This document shows positions 52,115 through 64,000 of a stretch of DNA of 64,000 nt, piece by piece. A model generated the notes under the pieces. That model was not told the origin of the DNA. It made no database searches and saw only the letters and a program-made list of their open reading frames with translations. Both the position numbers and the translations under genes were made by a program. The stretch comes from Stratiolaelaps scimitus (taxonomy: Eukaryota; Arthropoda; Arachnida; Mesostigmata; Laelapidae), in the NCBI GenBank assembly GCA_019614645.1, contig JABWDB010000012.1:5766001-5830000 (forward strand), read 5' to 3'. The first letter of the stretch is position 1, and each line of letters begins with the position of its first letter.

Positions 52115-54565
52115 GGATACACTAGATGCTGATTATTTAGTCAATACACAAAGAGTAAGTCAACACGCAAATCGAATGTGTAGCTGTTGCTGCTGTTATT
52201 TATAGGCCGAGATATCTATTCCCGTAGATCCTATGTCGTCTCAGCGACCCAAGCCACCACTTAATTGCTTTGACCCACGGACCCCAGACCCCCGACATGA
52301 GGAAGATTCAACAGATACTGCCATTCGCTGAAAGACGATGATTTCGTTCATTTTACGTTTAATCAACGAGCATCTATCTCATCTCTTGTAAAACAGTCAT
52401 CTGTTACCCCGTTCAACAATCGCTGTTCATTCACGTTGCTCACACGATCGTCCTGACTCCGTAGGCCCGTTGATTCGCTATCCCCCCCGCGACGAAATCC
52501 CGCGGCAACAAATAGACAGGCCCGTCGGAATCGTGCGTGCCACCATGGGCGGGTACACTTCATAGTGGATTCACGCATTTGCCGTTCGATTTGTCGCTAG
52601 TCCCGATACACATTGAAGTGATTTTGTTTATATCCGAGAAACGGCTCTGGTCCCGACACATGGGCGTTAGTTGCCACCACGGTGTTTCGAGTTGTGGCAA
52701 TCTCGCTTTCGTATACTGCATAACAGCCTAGTTAGAGTGCATGTACATATGTATTCAGTGAACTGCGTGTAGCTTTTAATGACAGTGATGTTATGGATCT
52801 ATTTATTTATTTTGTGTCAACATACGGCTCTAAACAGCGTGCCAAGTTAGACATTTATAGATAATATTGTTTCGTATTCGAACATGACTTCGTGTGGCGG
52901 ACAGCGGTCAGCCACAGTGGATATGACTATTAGAATTATGGCTGTCTTTTGGGATACTGAAATAGTTTCTGCTGAATAACTCTGCGAATATATGCAGCAG
53001 TAAAAAAAAAAACACAAAAATGCGTCCAACAAAAATATCAAGGACATGCAGATTTAATCGCGGTCTATTGCAATAATAGCAGTAATAACGATACAGTCGA
53101 CTGCATTATCTATAGTTTTATATATATATGTATATATATATATGTGTGTGCGCATGTGTTTGTATTTAAAATCACCGTTGCTACATAACACCTCACCGTA
53201 TGATAAAATATTAATCAATAATTATATTTCAGCATAGAGAACAACAACGGTGATTTTTTTTCTCAAAAGTTGTGACTCTATTAAGAGGGATGAGACCCGT
53301 GGGAAATTTGTCACGCGATACAGCACTTGCTTGGTCCCACATCGTCAGCAGACGAACCATGATTGCAGCTAGTGAAAAGGGTTCGTCGCGTGGGATGATT
53401 TGCTGGAATCGACTGATGGCGATGTAACGCGTCGTCCACTTTGTTAACTATGTTCCAACCCCTTCTTAGCTGTGGCCGGTCATCGTTCGGGTCTCGTGAA
53501 AGCCACGGTCCGTATCGGTCTTTCTGTCATTGGCGTCTATGGAGCGAACTTCTCCTGCCATCCGAGAATTCGTTTGAGTTTCGCAGGATTCGACCTGCCC
53601 ACAGTGATATACAGGTTCTACCCGGTAGTCGGCCACCTGCATTCGTGAGAGATCAAGCCGGATTATTATTATTTATCTAGCATACGAAGCACCATTGCTT
53701 CGTACGCCGATACTTAGATAGAACTGTTTGAGTGCTGAACTTCGGTCTGGTGCTTCGTGATGCTCGAGGGTGGTACCACAAAATCTCTTTAGCCTCCATT
53801 TATATATTCACCCTTATCATGATAAAACAAAGACCGCTGAACAAGTTCAATTACTTTGTAAATAATATTGATAATAACATTATAATAATAATTATTATTA
53901 CTATTATTACCATTACTATGATGATTTCCCACAATTATTCGCACTCTCATTCGCGAGAGAGAGAAAACAAGCTACGCTCTCAACTAGTTGCGACGGTGAA
54001 CGTTAGCAAGCGTCGAAATTCAATCCATATACAACCATCATGGCAGATTTAGCCGCGCTGCAGATTTCACTCGGACCCAAATCGTCATTCTCCGCTATGG
54101 CAATAGCTGTTTGTTCCAACGACCACCGTTCAACCGATCCGATCCCAGTCTCCACCATTCACGCTGCTTGCTGCCGATCGACAGCGACACACAGGCGCAG
54201 CTATGGTCGTTCAGCGCAAGGCTCGTTTTCAATAGTGAAAAACTTTGAGGTCCTCTCTCTATCTCTTTCTCTCTCTCTCTCCCTGAATTGAAATCCCTAT
54301 ACGACCCTTTCGCCTTGAGGCATTATCGACAAACAACGAACAAAATAGAAAGAGATACAGGGTTCATCATTGGTCAACCCCCGTCCGTGATGTTGCCACC
54401 GCGGATGATGGCGCGTCAGGCCAGAAAAGTCCCACGCGAAGGCGGCTACCGAGCGGGACACTCGTCAAGATCACACAATATTTATTTCAGCTGGATAGAA
54501 AGTGTGTTCGTTTTATTTTTTTCGTTGTCAATAACAGCAATTACATGTCCAATGCCGCGCAACAG

Positions 54566-54571
<6 letters not shown>

Positions 54572-54596
<25 letters not shown>

Positions 54597-54598
54597 TG
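54572..54598. repeat. (AT)n microsatellite
   Basis: Perfect AT run of 27 bases. Confidence 0.95.
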
Positions 54599-55354
54599 GC
54601 GTTTCAGCTTTCGACCACTTCAATAACAATGGGAGAATTTTTCTCGAACTTTCGAGCCGACCCTGATAATCTTGATGAAGATGGCCGACAATGGTTGACT
54701 CACAATTTCGCATAATCTGTGGTTAGCAAGGGCTAAGATTTGCCTTGACCCAGTAGAATTTTTCATCTTCTACACGAGCGTTTCGTTTAAGCCGATGAGC
54801 GGACAGTCCAGCAACAGCAGCAACAACAATAACGACAACCGGCTGACGGCTGGTTGGTTCCTGCTCGGCGGAGGTGCCGCAAACCATCGATTTTGTGCCT
54901 GCTGATAATGCGCATTTCTGCACACCCTGTCTTCAATACTGCCTCAACACTATCCGAGAGCATTGTTATCATGTGACTGATTCTTACAAGATGCAATACG
55001 TATAATCAGCCGTTCGACGATTGCCTCCATTCAATTATCACTAGTGGCTATGAGCATACGAGCGAGAAAACCTCCACATACTGTTCAACGCAATCTGACC
55101 GATTCTTCTCGACCAGCAGCGCCTATGCACCGCCGGACGCAGCCGCCACTGAAAGAATAGGAAGCCCAGGGCAAAACGCCCAAGTCAAGAACACTGCTTG
55201 GATCACCTCCATTTCTGCCCCTCTCGTCATGACGAAATCCATTACCGTTGTCGAATCTATAGCATCTATAAAACTATCCACAAATCTATCTGCACCTATC
55301 TAAGATAAGATGAAATTGCATGGTCGTCACCATCCTTGTTTATCGCTAATACAA

Positions 55355-55426
<72 letters not shown>
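55355..55426. repeat. (AT)n microsatellite, about 72 bases
   Basis: Longest AT array in total, with one C interruption at 55364. Confidence 0.95.
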
Positions 55427-55429
<3 letters not shown>

Positions 55430-57148
55430 GGGGCTATGTACCGTTACTAATGAGCAGTTACTGATCGAATATCTGCCGCCTCCGCGGCGAGAGTCGCGTG
55501 TCACAAGCGCTTTCAACGGTGGGGCGGCCAACGTGGAAGGCTGCCTAGAGCGTTGTCGCCACGTCCCTGTAATCACTGTTGTTACGTTTGATTTATTGTT
55601 GCTGTTGTTGTTGCTGGTGTTGCTATGGCCATTATTCAAACCACTGCTGGTGCTTATTATATTAATCAGTGGAGTGTGTACAGGTGTGAGCACACGGAAG
55701 CGCGGGAAATGTGCAGAATGACGCGGTGATATTTTTATAAGCGTGTGTGGCTTTTTTTTTGTCTTGGCAGATTAAGCAATTCGATCCGTTCGGGCAGGTG
55801 CGCCGTAATTATCAGATAATGAATATTAATTCACCGTGCAACACGGGTGGATTCGAAGGGGGTGCCGATAGCGATAGGTGGCACCACTAAAAAGTGATTC
55901 ATTGTTGCTGCGCTGCTGTTAGCGGCCAGATAAAAATCGTTCAATACAAATAACGCCTGTTGTGCTGCTCGAGCCGAAAGGGGAGGAGAGTTTCGGACAA
56001 ATTGGTCTTCGCAGTCTTCGGTTGCGAGATTCTACCCGTTGTTCGCGACACTCTGAGAAGAGCATTTCTGACTTTTCAGCAATGAACGAACAGGGAAGGA
56101 CACACAGTGGAATAGCTTAGGGTCACTTGTTCGTAATATCGATGAAATTAATTACGAGAAAAAATGCTTAGTATGCAGACGTGGTCTTTTCATCGGCGAT
56201 GTGGATCAAAGCGGTTGGAGCTGATCAACTGCAGCAGGATGTAACTGGGGAGATTGGACAGATGTGTGGTTCAATTGTGCAAGTGTTGCAGATATCGAAG
56301 CATCGTTCACCTTTGAGGATATGGATTCGGATTGAGGATAATATATATATATATTTTTTTTAAGGGGGGTGTTGCCGAATGAATAAAGGTGGCCCCGACA
56401 GGTCCTCATATAGTAATACTTAAGAGGTTAGGAGCTGAGGCCTGTGAGATAGAGGAACAGCTGAGGGGTCAGCTCGAAAAACAGAAGAAGGCGGGTGTTG
56501 GCATGCTAATACATGTCAACACCGTGACCCCCGGCTAAGAGTCGAACTTCGCGCGTGGTTCAGCTCGCTAATGTCAACAACGTAATGGGTCACTCATGAA
56601 AAAGATAGAAACATTTGCATCATCAGATCACTGCATTAAGAATATGTGTGATACAAAGATTTTTGGCCTTGATTAAGTCATTGATTAAGGCGGGTTATTT
56701 TTTTTCTCTCGTAACTGGCCCTCAGTCTGGCTTGTCGCCGCCCGGTACTACTGTGTAGGTATCGCTGCGGCAAGGGCCTAGCGTCTCAGTCATGCTGTAT
56801 CTCTTATCTGGGGGCTCTTCAAAAAAGCTATGCGAGGGAAGGACAACATTAATCGTGCCCCAGGCAAACTGCGATTTCCGACGATTGAACCAATTAGACG
56901 GTTAGAGAAAATATGCCATATATAAAATTTTCGAGTAAGAACATTTAATTTAAAGACATAGCAAAGCCGACTTTATGGGCAGTGATCGTCTCCCTCTTTC
57001 TCTCTCTCTCTCTCTCGCTCCCTCGCTCTTTGTCTACCGCGTCTACAGGGGTGAATTGGTCGAACCTCGAGAGCGACTTGGCACCGGTGCATCTCGTCAT
57101 CGAAAATCGAGAATACATGTCTGGTTCAACATGTGCCAAAGTAAATAA

Positions 57149-57404
57149 TAGACAGCGCGCACATTTGCGACAACATATTATCATCTACACCGGCATACAG
57201 CAGCTTGGGCAGAATTTGCTGGCTGGCCAACCACAGCCCGACGAAGTTCGCCGGCCAAGAAGCCCCCAAGGGGCTCGAAAAGGTTCATAAAGCGTCGCGC
57301 GGCACCATTCGATGTTTTGGCGCCCCTTGCCGCCAGCTCGCCACCCATCTACAAGCGCCGTTCTCCGGCCACCGTCGCTGCCGTGGACGTCGCCGGCGAC
57401 CCGA
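57149..57404 (+). other. Candidate coding exon ending at a consensus donor
   Basis: A frame open from about 57149 reads ARRSSPAKKPPRGSKRF, then IYKRRSPATVAAVDVAGDP, and reaches CCGA|GTGAGT at 57404, a perfect donor. Possible acceptors are CGGCATACAG and CTTGGGCAG near 57196-57209. The strong pyrimidine-tract acceptor at 57048 does not fit this frame, which has a stop at about 57146; it fits another frame that ends at 57290. Several frames on both strands are open here because the block is GC-rich, so the assignment is weak. Dibasic pairs recur. Confidence 0.25.
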
Positions 57405-57960
57405 GTGAGTTTCGTGGTGGTGATGGCTCCGACGGCTCCTTCGCCCGACGGTCGCCACCTCCCACGGACGACGCGGACGGGGCAACCACCCGCAAACGAT
57501 GAGCCGGTGCGCGCGTCGACGACAGCGCAGACAGGTGTTCTTCGGCGTCCTAAGCGCGTGTCGCTTGCCGTCACGAGAAGAGCCCGGCACTGGCAGTGTC
57601 GTCAATGACAGGTTGTGCCACAGCGTGAACATCGAACAGGAGAAAGCAACGTCGTTTGCTGTATAGCTCAAGTGCCCCGCTCGTAGGCAGTGCCTTGGTT
57701 GGATGCGCTCGCATCGGCGATAGGGTGACGATTATTGTTGACAGGAGCCTATAGATTTGTCTTGTACAAACCTAGCCTCAAGGCTTCGAATGAGCGAGCA
57801 GTCGGTAGGTTGGTGCGCTCACGCTATCTTGTGCTTCTCCGGGACGATTGATTTACATTGTGTCTCTGCAAGATCGTCGCTTAATCGGTTGCATTCTTGA
57901 CGGGTCAAGCAGATGTCCAGGAGTGCGCGGAGGCCAACAGTACCGTAATTTCTTGTGCTT

Positions 57961-58010
57961 TATATAAAAACTGTCCTTAACAAAATTCCCTGTGATTCAT
58001 CGCGAATTCA
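57961..58010 (+). promoter_or_regulatory. TATA box and likely transcription start for the small secreted protein gene
   Basis: TATATAAAAA at 57961-57970 is followed by TTCATCG (A at 57999) and TTCAGCG (A at 58010), both usable initiators. The implied leader of about 315-325 bases has no in-frame extension of the protein. It holds GC-rich and AC-rich stretches and ends in AAAATAAAAAG just before the ATG. Confidence 0.45.
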
Positions 58011-58323
58011 GCGATCGTTAGTAAATCCGACCATCGGTAGCACTCGATTTCCGGTAGAAAATTGTGCGGAAAAATTGTTGGCAGTTCGTCGTAACTCGTT
58101 CCCAGCCGCTTCTGACGCCGGTACCGAACCGTTGCTAGCAGCTGATCAAGAAGGTAGACCCTAGCAAGCCGCACGGAGAAGGCACAGCGACGTATCGCGT
58201 GGCCTCTTAAAGCAGTGTACATAGCCTGTGGGATACAACGTGAGGTGCTTGTGCTAACGAAAGTGCTGAAGCGAAACACGATAGCAGCAGCGGTTCGAAG
58301 CAGCCAGAACGCAAAATAAAAAG

Positions 58324-58545
58324 ATGCTTGTGTGGTCGCCGCCCGTTCGGGTAGTCATCGTCCTCATTGTCTTGACGATGTCCGTGGCGATCTGCAGCGC
58401 CAGACGCTCCCCTGTGTGGGGTCCGAACGCGAGGAGCGTGAACGCCGGAGCTCGGCCAGACCTACATTGGGGTGAACGGGAGGTGTTCCACGGGGATTTC
58501 TCCGTCGATGAGAGTCAGCTCGGGGGAAAGGTCATGGTGTTCAAG
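58324..58545 (+). CDS. Exon 1 of the small secreted protein gene
   Basis: This exon encodes 74 codons, from the signal peptide to KVMVFK, and ends TTCAAG before the donor GTGAGA, a good consensus donor. An exact 16-bp tandem duplication starts six bases into the intron. Confidence 0.62.
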
Positions 58546-61500
58546 GTGAGAGCGTGAACTGACTTATGCGTGAACTGACTTATGCTAACACCTACCACTG
58601 CTGTGGCCAAGTGTCACTGTCCTAGAAGTGTATAATTGAAACTCAAATTGTCTATTTGTGGTGTACCCGTTCAGCCGAATCGACATGTCATCTCACGACG
58701 GTTATGCAGAGCTCAGCTTTAAACCCGTCTCCGTACGATGTCCTTACTAAAATTTGCTTAAAGCCGCCAGCGTATTCTGCGTACGTGACCTTAGGGCTTC
58801 TATCTCAGAATGTCGCCCGCTAAGCGAACGAACGTTTCCTCAAGCAGAGCAAATATCAAATATTCCAGAAAAACAGCTACAATTGACTTTCGTAATATAA
58901 CATCCGTGAGAGAAGTGACGACGAACAAAGGGGATCCAATGAAGCTTGTTTGCACGATAAATTCGTTTGATCAAGAGATGGAGGTTGAAGCCGCCTGTCG
59001 GCGAATTGTGACTGTTAGCTAAGACAACAATAACTGTTGAGAACGGTCTTACAAATCATATAGACATAATTAGAATGGAGGTCCTGCAAACATATAACAT
59101 ATAATAATAATAATTATAATAATAATAACAATGCAAATTTGATGTTTTCGAATTTTTGTAAATAGCCAACTGCTGCATGAGAGAAATGTAACCTGCATTC
59201 TGCCGTTAGTTGAGGGAACTTCACGTATGAACCTATGTTCATCATGAGCAATCAACAATCTCTATACTAAAAAAGGTTGAACACAATGAACATCACGCTA
59301 TTTTGTTCGTGTAGCCAGCCACCCCAACCCAAGGGGCGTTTCACGCGAGAGACAATGACGTGCATTTACATTGCGGCTTTCTCGTTTTTGTTGTTGATAA
59401 TAAGACAACTGTTTTGTACCCCTGCTTTATCCGAGCAGTTCGTGTGTATATTTAGCATAGACCAATGAGCTCCGCTCCCAGGATTCGCGGGGTTGCCTTG
59501 TCAAATAACAACACGGTAAAGCTAGTGTCCCCAGAGCAAGACTAGAACTAGTTCGCGTTCAACTCTGTCTCGTGTCCGGCTAGAACCGAAAAAAAGCAGC
59601 GAAGACTAAAGAAGCTCAATGATGATACTAGTCCGACCCGCCAGCCCCCATCTCAAGGTACACTACCCCATGTCACTAATTACTCAGCTTGTCAAGCAGC
59701 GGATACGTTCTCGCACCGTGAGTATGTGATAGCGCCGGGTTGCGTAGAACGGCAGCGTCCGGTTCGCGCCGTAGCCATGGCTCTGCTGGTAGCGACGTGC
59801 TAACAATAACGTTAGAGCAACGCCTTACGTCAACACACGTCAATAGGCGAGCAGTTATCGGTGGGCACCGGCTGCGATGAACGGCACATTCAAGGGACGT
59901 AATGTTATCTTGGCTGTCAGAATAGCCTGAGTCGACGACCTGCACACACCGTTGTTCTGGCACTCACGACGATGTTGCATTGATGATACGTGTAGATAAT
60001 GAAAACTTCGTCTTCGAGTGGCGCGCGCGTACATAATTGGGCAAATTTGCCGGTGGGAATCTCTTTTCTTTCTTAAATTTTCCGGGCTGACCCACAGCCA
60101 ACATTTAACGTCCACGGTACTGCTTTCAGCATTGCGTTTGGTAATCTCTAGCAATGTGTTATCTACGGTATGTGCTATGTAAGGCTGCTTGACGCAGTTC
60201 GTGTGCTGATTGGTGGGAGTGTACTCGAAATTGAAATGGTACCCTATGAGTAATGAATGCAAATTTTGGTTTAGTTCAAAACCACAGAATAGCGGAACTA
60301 TAGTGAATCAGTTCATGAAATTAATACAGTTCTAAGGTCGGAGGAGGCGGTCCTCTCCGGGCAGAATGACCGATACTACTGTACGTGCCTTGAGACAGAT
60401 TGCGCATTTCTGAACAGAAAGTTTAGCGCCCGTAGTATTACTGTTGTTACTACTACAAGCGTCATTAGAAATATAATATACGTATAGTTATTTTGGTGTT
60501 CGTTCATTCGACTGTAGTTTGTGAATATTTTAATTATGTATGTATATATATATATATAAATTGTGCACACGACACATACTAAGCAAACTATCTGCCCGTC
60601 TAATGTGTGTGGTTCGAAAGCAACCTATGTGCGTTTAATTACAATTAACTTAAACGTTCATTCCATTTACAGAACAATACAATAACTGTTCAATCAGGGT
60701 TTCGCATAATCTGCTCTCCTTCGCTATCTCTCTTTCTCTCGCTCTCTCTCTAACTGTCGTCTAATCGACTTCTATTGCAGTTAGACTATTCGAGCACGTG
60801 CTTGGGGAATAATACTCGAGCGAGCGGCAATCATTATCATGATAACCTCGTTCAGGTCGTCGTTAAGCTGTCTCATGGCACAGGGATATACATCTTTTTA
60901 TTCAGCTTCCTACTACCCACCACGCTATTGTATCTCTCTGTTAAGCGGCCCCGCGACCCGGGCCCCGGTTGAGCGACTGCTTACCCGCTACCATTCAGTC
61001 TTTCTCTAGCTACAAGCCCTGGACAGGAGTGTATGCAGGCGGTGTTGTACATTGCTGTTGTTGTTGCTGCTGTTGCTTGCTGATAAGTGCATTAGACGTC
61101 AAGGCTCGGCTTGCATCGGGGAAGAGCTGCACCAGCGCCTCGGTAACCCGTGCTATTGGCATGGCCGTCCTCCCCAAGGACCGAACAAAACGTCGGAACG
61201 ACCACCCCCCCCCACCCGCACACAACGCTTCCGCGGGTCGACCGTTGCGAATGGACCTGCGGGGCTCTTCAGGTCCTGCATCATGTCGGCGGGACCTGCT
61301 TGGCTGCTTCCCGCGCGGACTCGTTGCCACTAATGTGCGCAGTTCGGGGAGCTCCCGGGGGAGAGGTTGAAAAAAGTTTGCACATTTCAAGGAGTGCTGT
61401 CCCTCCCACACGCCCCACTGGACAATTCTGTCATTTCAAGCCTAGCTGTATATTTATCTAATAGGTGTAGAGTTGATGTTTAGATTGCAAACACCGAGGA

Positions 61501-62731
61501 GGGCATTGCCGAGTCTGTCAGAGCGAACAAGTCTCGATGACGATTTCGTAAGGTACGTCTAGAGAGGTCGTCCTATGGCATCCGCGCAAGCTGTCGCAAT
61601 CCGTGCTCCGCACCATCAGACCGTCGTCGAAAATAACACTCAGCACAGCACAATCCTCTCTCGCAATCGACAACTCACCCGGCGCATTTTATATTCGTGG
61701 AAAACAAAAACAATTAGAACAAAGAACAATTAAACATTCACACGTGTCATAAGTCATTCGTGGGCAGGAGCAGGTCAGGATCGTGTTGTCTGAGTTCGTA
61801 CGGGAAAATCCTTCGGACAATAGCGAATTATTTGCTATTTTAGTATATTGCTTCTAGTATTCGTTTGTAATAGCCTCAATGCACTGCCACTGCTGCTTCG
61901 TGGAGCGACTTTTGCGCTGGTCTACGTTTTTTCATCTTCTCCACTTCTCTTCTCGTGGCGTGCTTTGTAAGCATTTTTCTTCGTCGTAGATTACGCAAGT
62001 GTACGTATTGATCGCGCTTAGTATATATATATATATATATATGCTTATATGGCACCTAGAAATGTTAATAATAGCTTCGATGGTGGGTCTTCCCTTCGAT
62101 ATGCTAACGCAAAAGAAAAAAACAGCCACTAAGCCGCCAGTCCACTCCGCTTCGATTGCTTTGTGGCTTTAGCTGACGTCGCACCGTTCAGTGTCCCCGG
62201 TCTGTTCTGCGGCGTCATGTCACGACGAAGGTAAAAGTCGTGGCGGGCAGTTGTCGTTGTCTAGTCGTCGAACCACCCTATAGCGAACGTTCGGTTTGGT
62301 TTCGAGCCGTTGAAAGAAGCGCTTTTGGCGATTATTTCCGACTACCCCACGGTGAGAATCGTTGGGAACGATCTTACTATAGGATAGCGACTGTTGGCAG
62401 GATTCCGGCGATAAACAACAGTCGACGAAGTTCTTCTCGCTGAAACTAATCTTCTTACATCGTGTTGGAAGGGTCGAGCCAACAACGACGCCATAGACAT
62501 CTCCCTCCCCCCGGCCCATGTATCAATGCGTGTTCGTAGCGTTAACTTAGATCTAAGATAATCTTCCGTGAAACTCATTTCGATATGAATGTCTTCTACT
62601 GCTTGCAGATACCGAGTCCCCTAGGAAAAGTCAGTAAGCAGGACTTCCCACGAGGAATGAAGATCTTCATCAACGATCTTGATGATCAGGAGCCGACGTA
62701 TTCGCAGCGTTCCGGAGGATACCACTGGTAG
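58324..62731 (+). CDS. Small secreted protein of unknown family (2 exons)
   Basis: Coding exons 58324-58545 and 62609-62731 join across a phase 0 GT-AG intron to give 114 residues. The start is the first ATG after a TATA-driven leader, in an A-rich context (AAAAAGATG). Residues 8-26 form a hydrophobic signal peptide ending AICSA, cleavage likely after residue 26. The mature protein has about 88 residues, no cysteine, and begins with a dibasic RR. It has scattered Trp and Gly and ends GGYHW. No disulfide pattern, amidation site or known neuropeptide motif is visible, so a peptide hormone role is only a possibility. The intron holds (TA)n and other microsatellites. The exons are short but the splice sites and frame are consistent. 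Function unknown. Confidence 0.6.
58552..58583. repeat. Exact 16-bp tandem duplication
   Basis: GCGTGAACTGACTTAT occurs twice, head to tail, starting six bases after the exon 1 donor of the small secreted protein gene. Confidence 0.9.
60781..60855 (+). other. Possible 75-base cassette exon inside the large intron
   Basis: A long pyrimidine tract (about 60720-60778) ends in CTATTGCAG. The next 75 bases form 25 open codons, phase 0 at both ends, then TTCAG|GTCGTC. Inclusion would insert 25 residues, starting LDYSSTC, between residues 74 and 75 of the small secreted protein. The acceptor is strong and the donor weak. Confidence 0.25.
62022..62042. repeat. (TA)n microsatellite
   Basis: Perfect TA run inside the large intron of the small secreted protein gene. 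Confidence 0.95.
62609..62731 (+). CDS. Terminal exon of the small secreted protein gene
   Basis: The acceptor CTACTGCTTGCAG leads into IPSPLGKVSKQDFPRG and on to TAG at 62729-62731: 40 codons plus stop. The phase 0 boundary matches exon 1. The basic and acidic clusters read like coding sequence, but the exon is too short for composition to prove it. Confidence 0.58.
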   Translation: MPSPLGKVSKQDFPRGMKIFINDLDDQEPTYSQRSGGYHW

Positions 62732-62832
62732 AAAGCGAAGATCTATCTAAGATGAAAGGACATCAAGGGATTTTGTTATTTTCGTCAAAGATACCAATGA
62801 ACGCTGTACATGAATAGAGTCTATATTGGAGC

Positions 62833-62850
62833 ATATATATATATATATAT
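62833..62850. repeat. (AT)n microsatellite
   Basis: AT run in the presumed 3' UTR of the small secreted protein gene. Confidence 0.9.
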
Positions 62851-63611
62851 GAAACACGTACATCACGATACTTTGACTAGTGTGTCCGCCCACTAAGACA
62901 ACTCATTAGACGGCTAAAAGCGTATGTCACTTTGTCACAAGATCACTTCGTTACTACTTCCCGAGGGGTATGTACTTGTCTTGAATAATTCCTGTCCGTT
63001 GAGTACTTCAGCAACGCGAACACGATTTGAAGCACCTGCCTGCTGAGCTGTTGTGTAATTTTTAAATGTGTTTGGGATGTACACTAGGATATCTCGGGGC
63101 AGTATCAACGGTACGAGAACCGTGAACTCATGTTGCGATTTGTGTCAATGTGTGATCTGTGTCAGATCTATGTCGATATGTAATGTATCTCACTATTTGA
63201 AAGCGCAAACACCCTAGAGATATTGTGATCGCCACGTTGAAGTGCGCCGAGTAAGCGTGTGTCTCGTATGTCTCTATGACCCATGATGCGGGTGTCTCCC
63301 ACCGGTTACAATAACAGCTGAATACGCGGATGAATTGAGTCGTTTCACGGCCTCGCACGGCTTGGATGGACGCACCATGTACGATCACTATAGGTACCAT
63401 GTGTATGTCATGTAAATATTTATTGTGCAGTTTACCGATTATATTAGAGAGACAGAGAGAGCGAGAGGGAGAAGTGCGAGTATAACGTCCATTAAGCCTA
63501 CGTCTATGAGCGACGAGATGTGGCGCACCGAACGATCATATAGGAGTGACTAGGATAATCAAAATGTTACCTATACATTGCGTTCGTATGTCAGTCAATT
63601 CGATAAACCAG

Positions 63612-63772
63612 CTATGACCCAAACGATTACCCGTTCGACTAAGCGAACGTCAGATTCCGAACCACGTGCGCTTGAAGAGAATGTCCATTGGGAGGACCTC
63701 ACGGCGTTGCCTGCTCCGACGGTGGTATTTCATTGTCAGGCGTTGTACGATGCGAGAAGAGAGACCTGCTGA
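63612..63772 (+). CDS. Short open frame near a polyadenylation signal, uncertain
   Basis: An ATG beginning MTQTITRSTKRT opens about 53 codons ending in DARRETC and TGA, with AATAAA shortly after. Codon choice is unremarkable. No domain, signal peptide or splice site decides it. It may be part of the 3' UTR of the upstream gene, or a terminal exon whose start lies elsewhere. Confidence 0.2.
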
Positions 63773-63828
63773 ACTGTCATTATGAACCCACTGGCAACGT
63801 GATACTGTCGCCCTTGCGATAAAATGTA

Positions 63829-63834
63829 AATAAA
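63829..63834 (+). terminator. Polyadenylation signal AATAAA
   Basis: GTAAATAAAGCC lies about 1.1 kb after the stop of the small secreted protein gene, and about 55 bases after a short open frame ending at 63772. It may end either transcript. Confidence 0.35.
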
Positions 63835-64000
63835 GCCTTAATCTCGAAAGTTACTTTGGAGATGACCGTCGTGTTTGTAGTTCGGCGGAATTGTACTTTG
63901 CACGTATCTACCTGCGGGGAGCGTTCGTCCGGCAACCTCCTAAACGCAGCCAGTCACAATGGGCTTTGTTGAACTTAAATAAATTGGGTGTATTTTCAGT

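Larger units (their letters stand above)
51540..57000. other. No recognisable gene; AT-rich with many microsatellites
   Basis: Holds the (C)18 run and several (AT)n arrays. A plus frame at 54040-54291 starts MADLAALQISLGPKSSFSAM, but ends in a TC repeat and has no splice or homology support. Confidence 0.4.
58546..62608 (+). other. Large intron of the small secreted protein gene
   Basis: Begins GTGAGA and ends TTGCAG. It contains a (TAA)n-like run near 59102, a TGY-rich trinucleotide tract near 61050-61085, a GC-rich block near 61000-61400, and a possible 75-base cassette exon. No other gene is supported. Confidence 0.5.

Noticed and set aside
56530..56580. tRNA-like stretch with AGTTCGACTC on the minus strand
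   Set aside because: B box imperfect and no convincing A box; could be a decayed SINE but not supportable.
61010..61411. Overlapping 133-codon frames on each strand, with poly-Cys or poly-Gln
   Set aside because: The homopolymers come from a TGY/CAR trinucleotide tract inside an intron; no independent support.
1..64000. CRISPR arrays, bacterial operons, rRNA genes
   Set aside because: No evenly spaced repeats, no operon structure, and no rRNA-like sequence seen; the window is eukaryotic in character.

Overview
The window reads as eukaryotic nuclear DNA from an animal, most likely an arthropod and possibly a chelicerate such as a mite or tick (inference). Coding sequence is split by GT-AG introns. 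Long stretches without recognisable genes carry many (TA)n, (CT)n and (TAA)n microsatellites. There are tRNA-derived SINEs with Pol III A and B boxes, a decayed non-LTR retrotransposon, and TATA boxes at arthropod-like distances from Inr-like sites. There is no bacterial gene packing and no ribosome-binding-site structure. The lineage call rests on overall character and on one cuticle-like gene, not on a diagnostic marker.

Positions 1-48200 are gene-poor. GC-richer blocks (about 3000-4700, 7200-8600, 22700-24000, 28000-28800, 33000-33500, 36000-36900, 38000-38800, 39800-40700, 43400-44900) hold open frames on both strands, but none resembles a known protein. The recognisable content here is mobile and repetitive. 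SINE family 1 has copies at 21624-21776, 41533-41680 and 25018-25072 (minus). SINE family 2 has a copy at 42289-42478 with a perfect 17-bp target-site duplication and a decayed copy near 13700-13860. A non-LTR retrotransposon 3' relic lies at 25173-25578. An older dispersed repeat occurs at 5920-6140, 42038-42235 and 42600-42690.

Positions 48200-51530 hold the best-supported gene: three plus-strand exons with phase-compatible introns and a TATA box. They encode a 203-residue secreted, Ala/Pro/Val/Gly-rich protein without cysteine after the signal peptide, probably a cuticle or other matrix structural protein. Its second intron holds a tentative two-exon minus-strand gene with a hydrophobic segment.

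Positions 57900-63830 hold a second plus-strand gene: a TATA box, an exon encoding a signal peptide and 48 further residues, an intron of about 4 kb, and a short terminal exon. The product would be 114 residues, secreted, without cysteine after the signal peptide and of no family I recognise. Both genes point the same way and may be expressed as classical TATA-driven secretory genes, but nothing shows that they work together.
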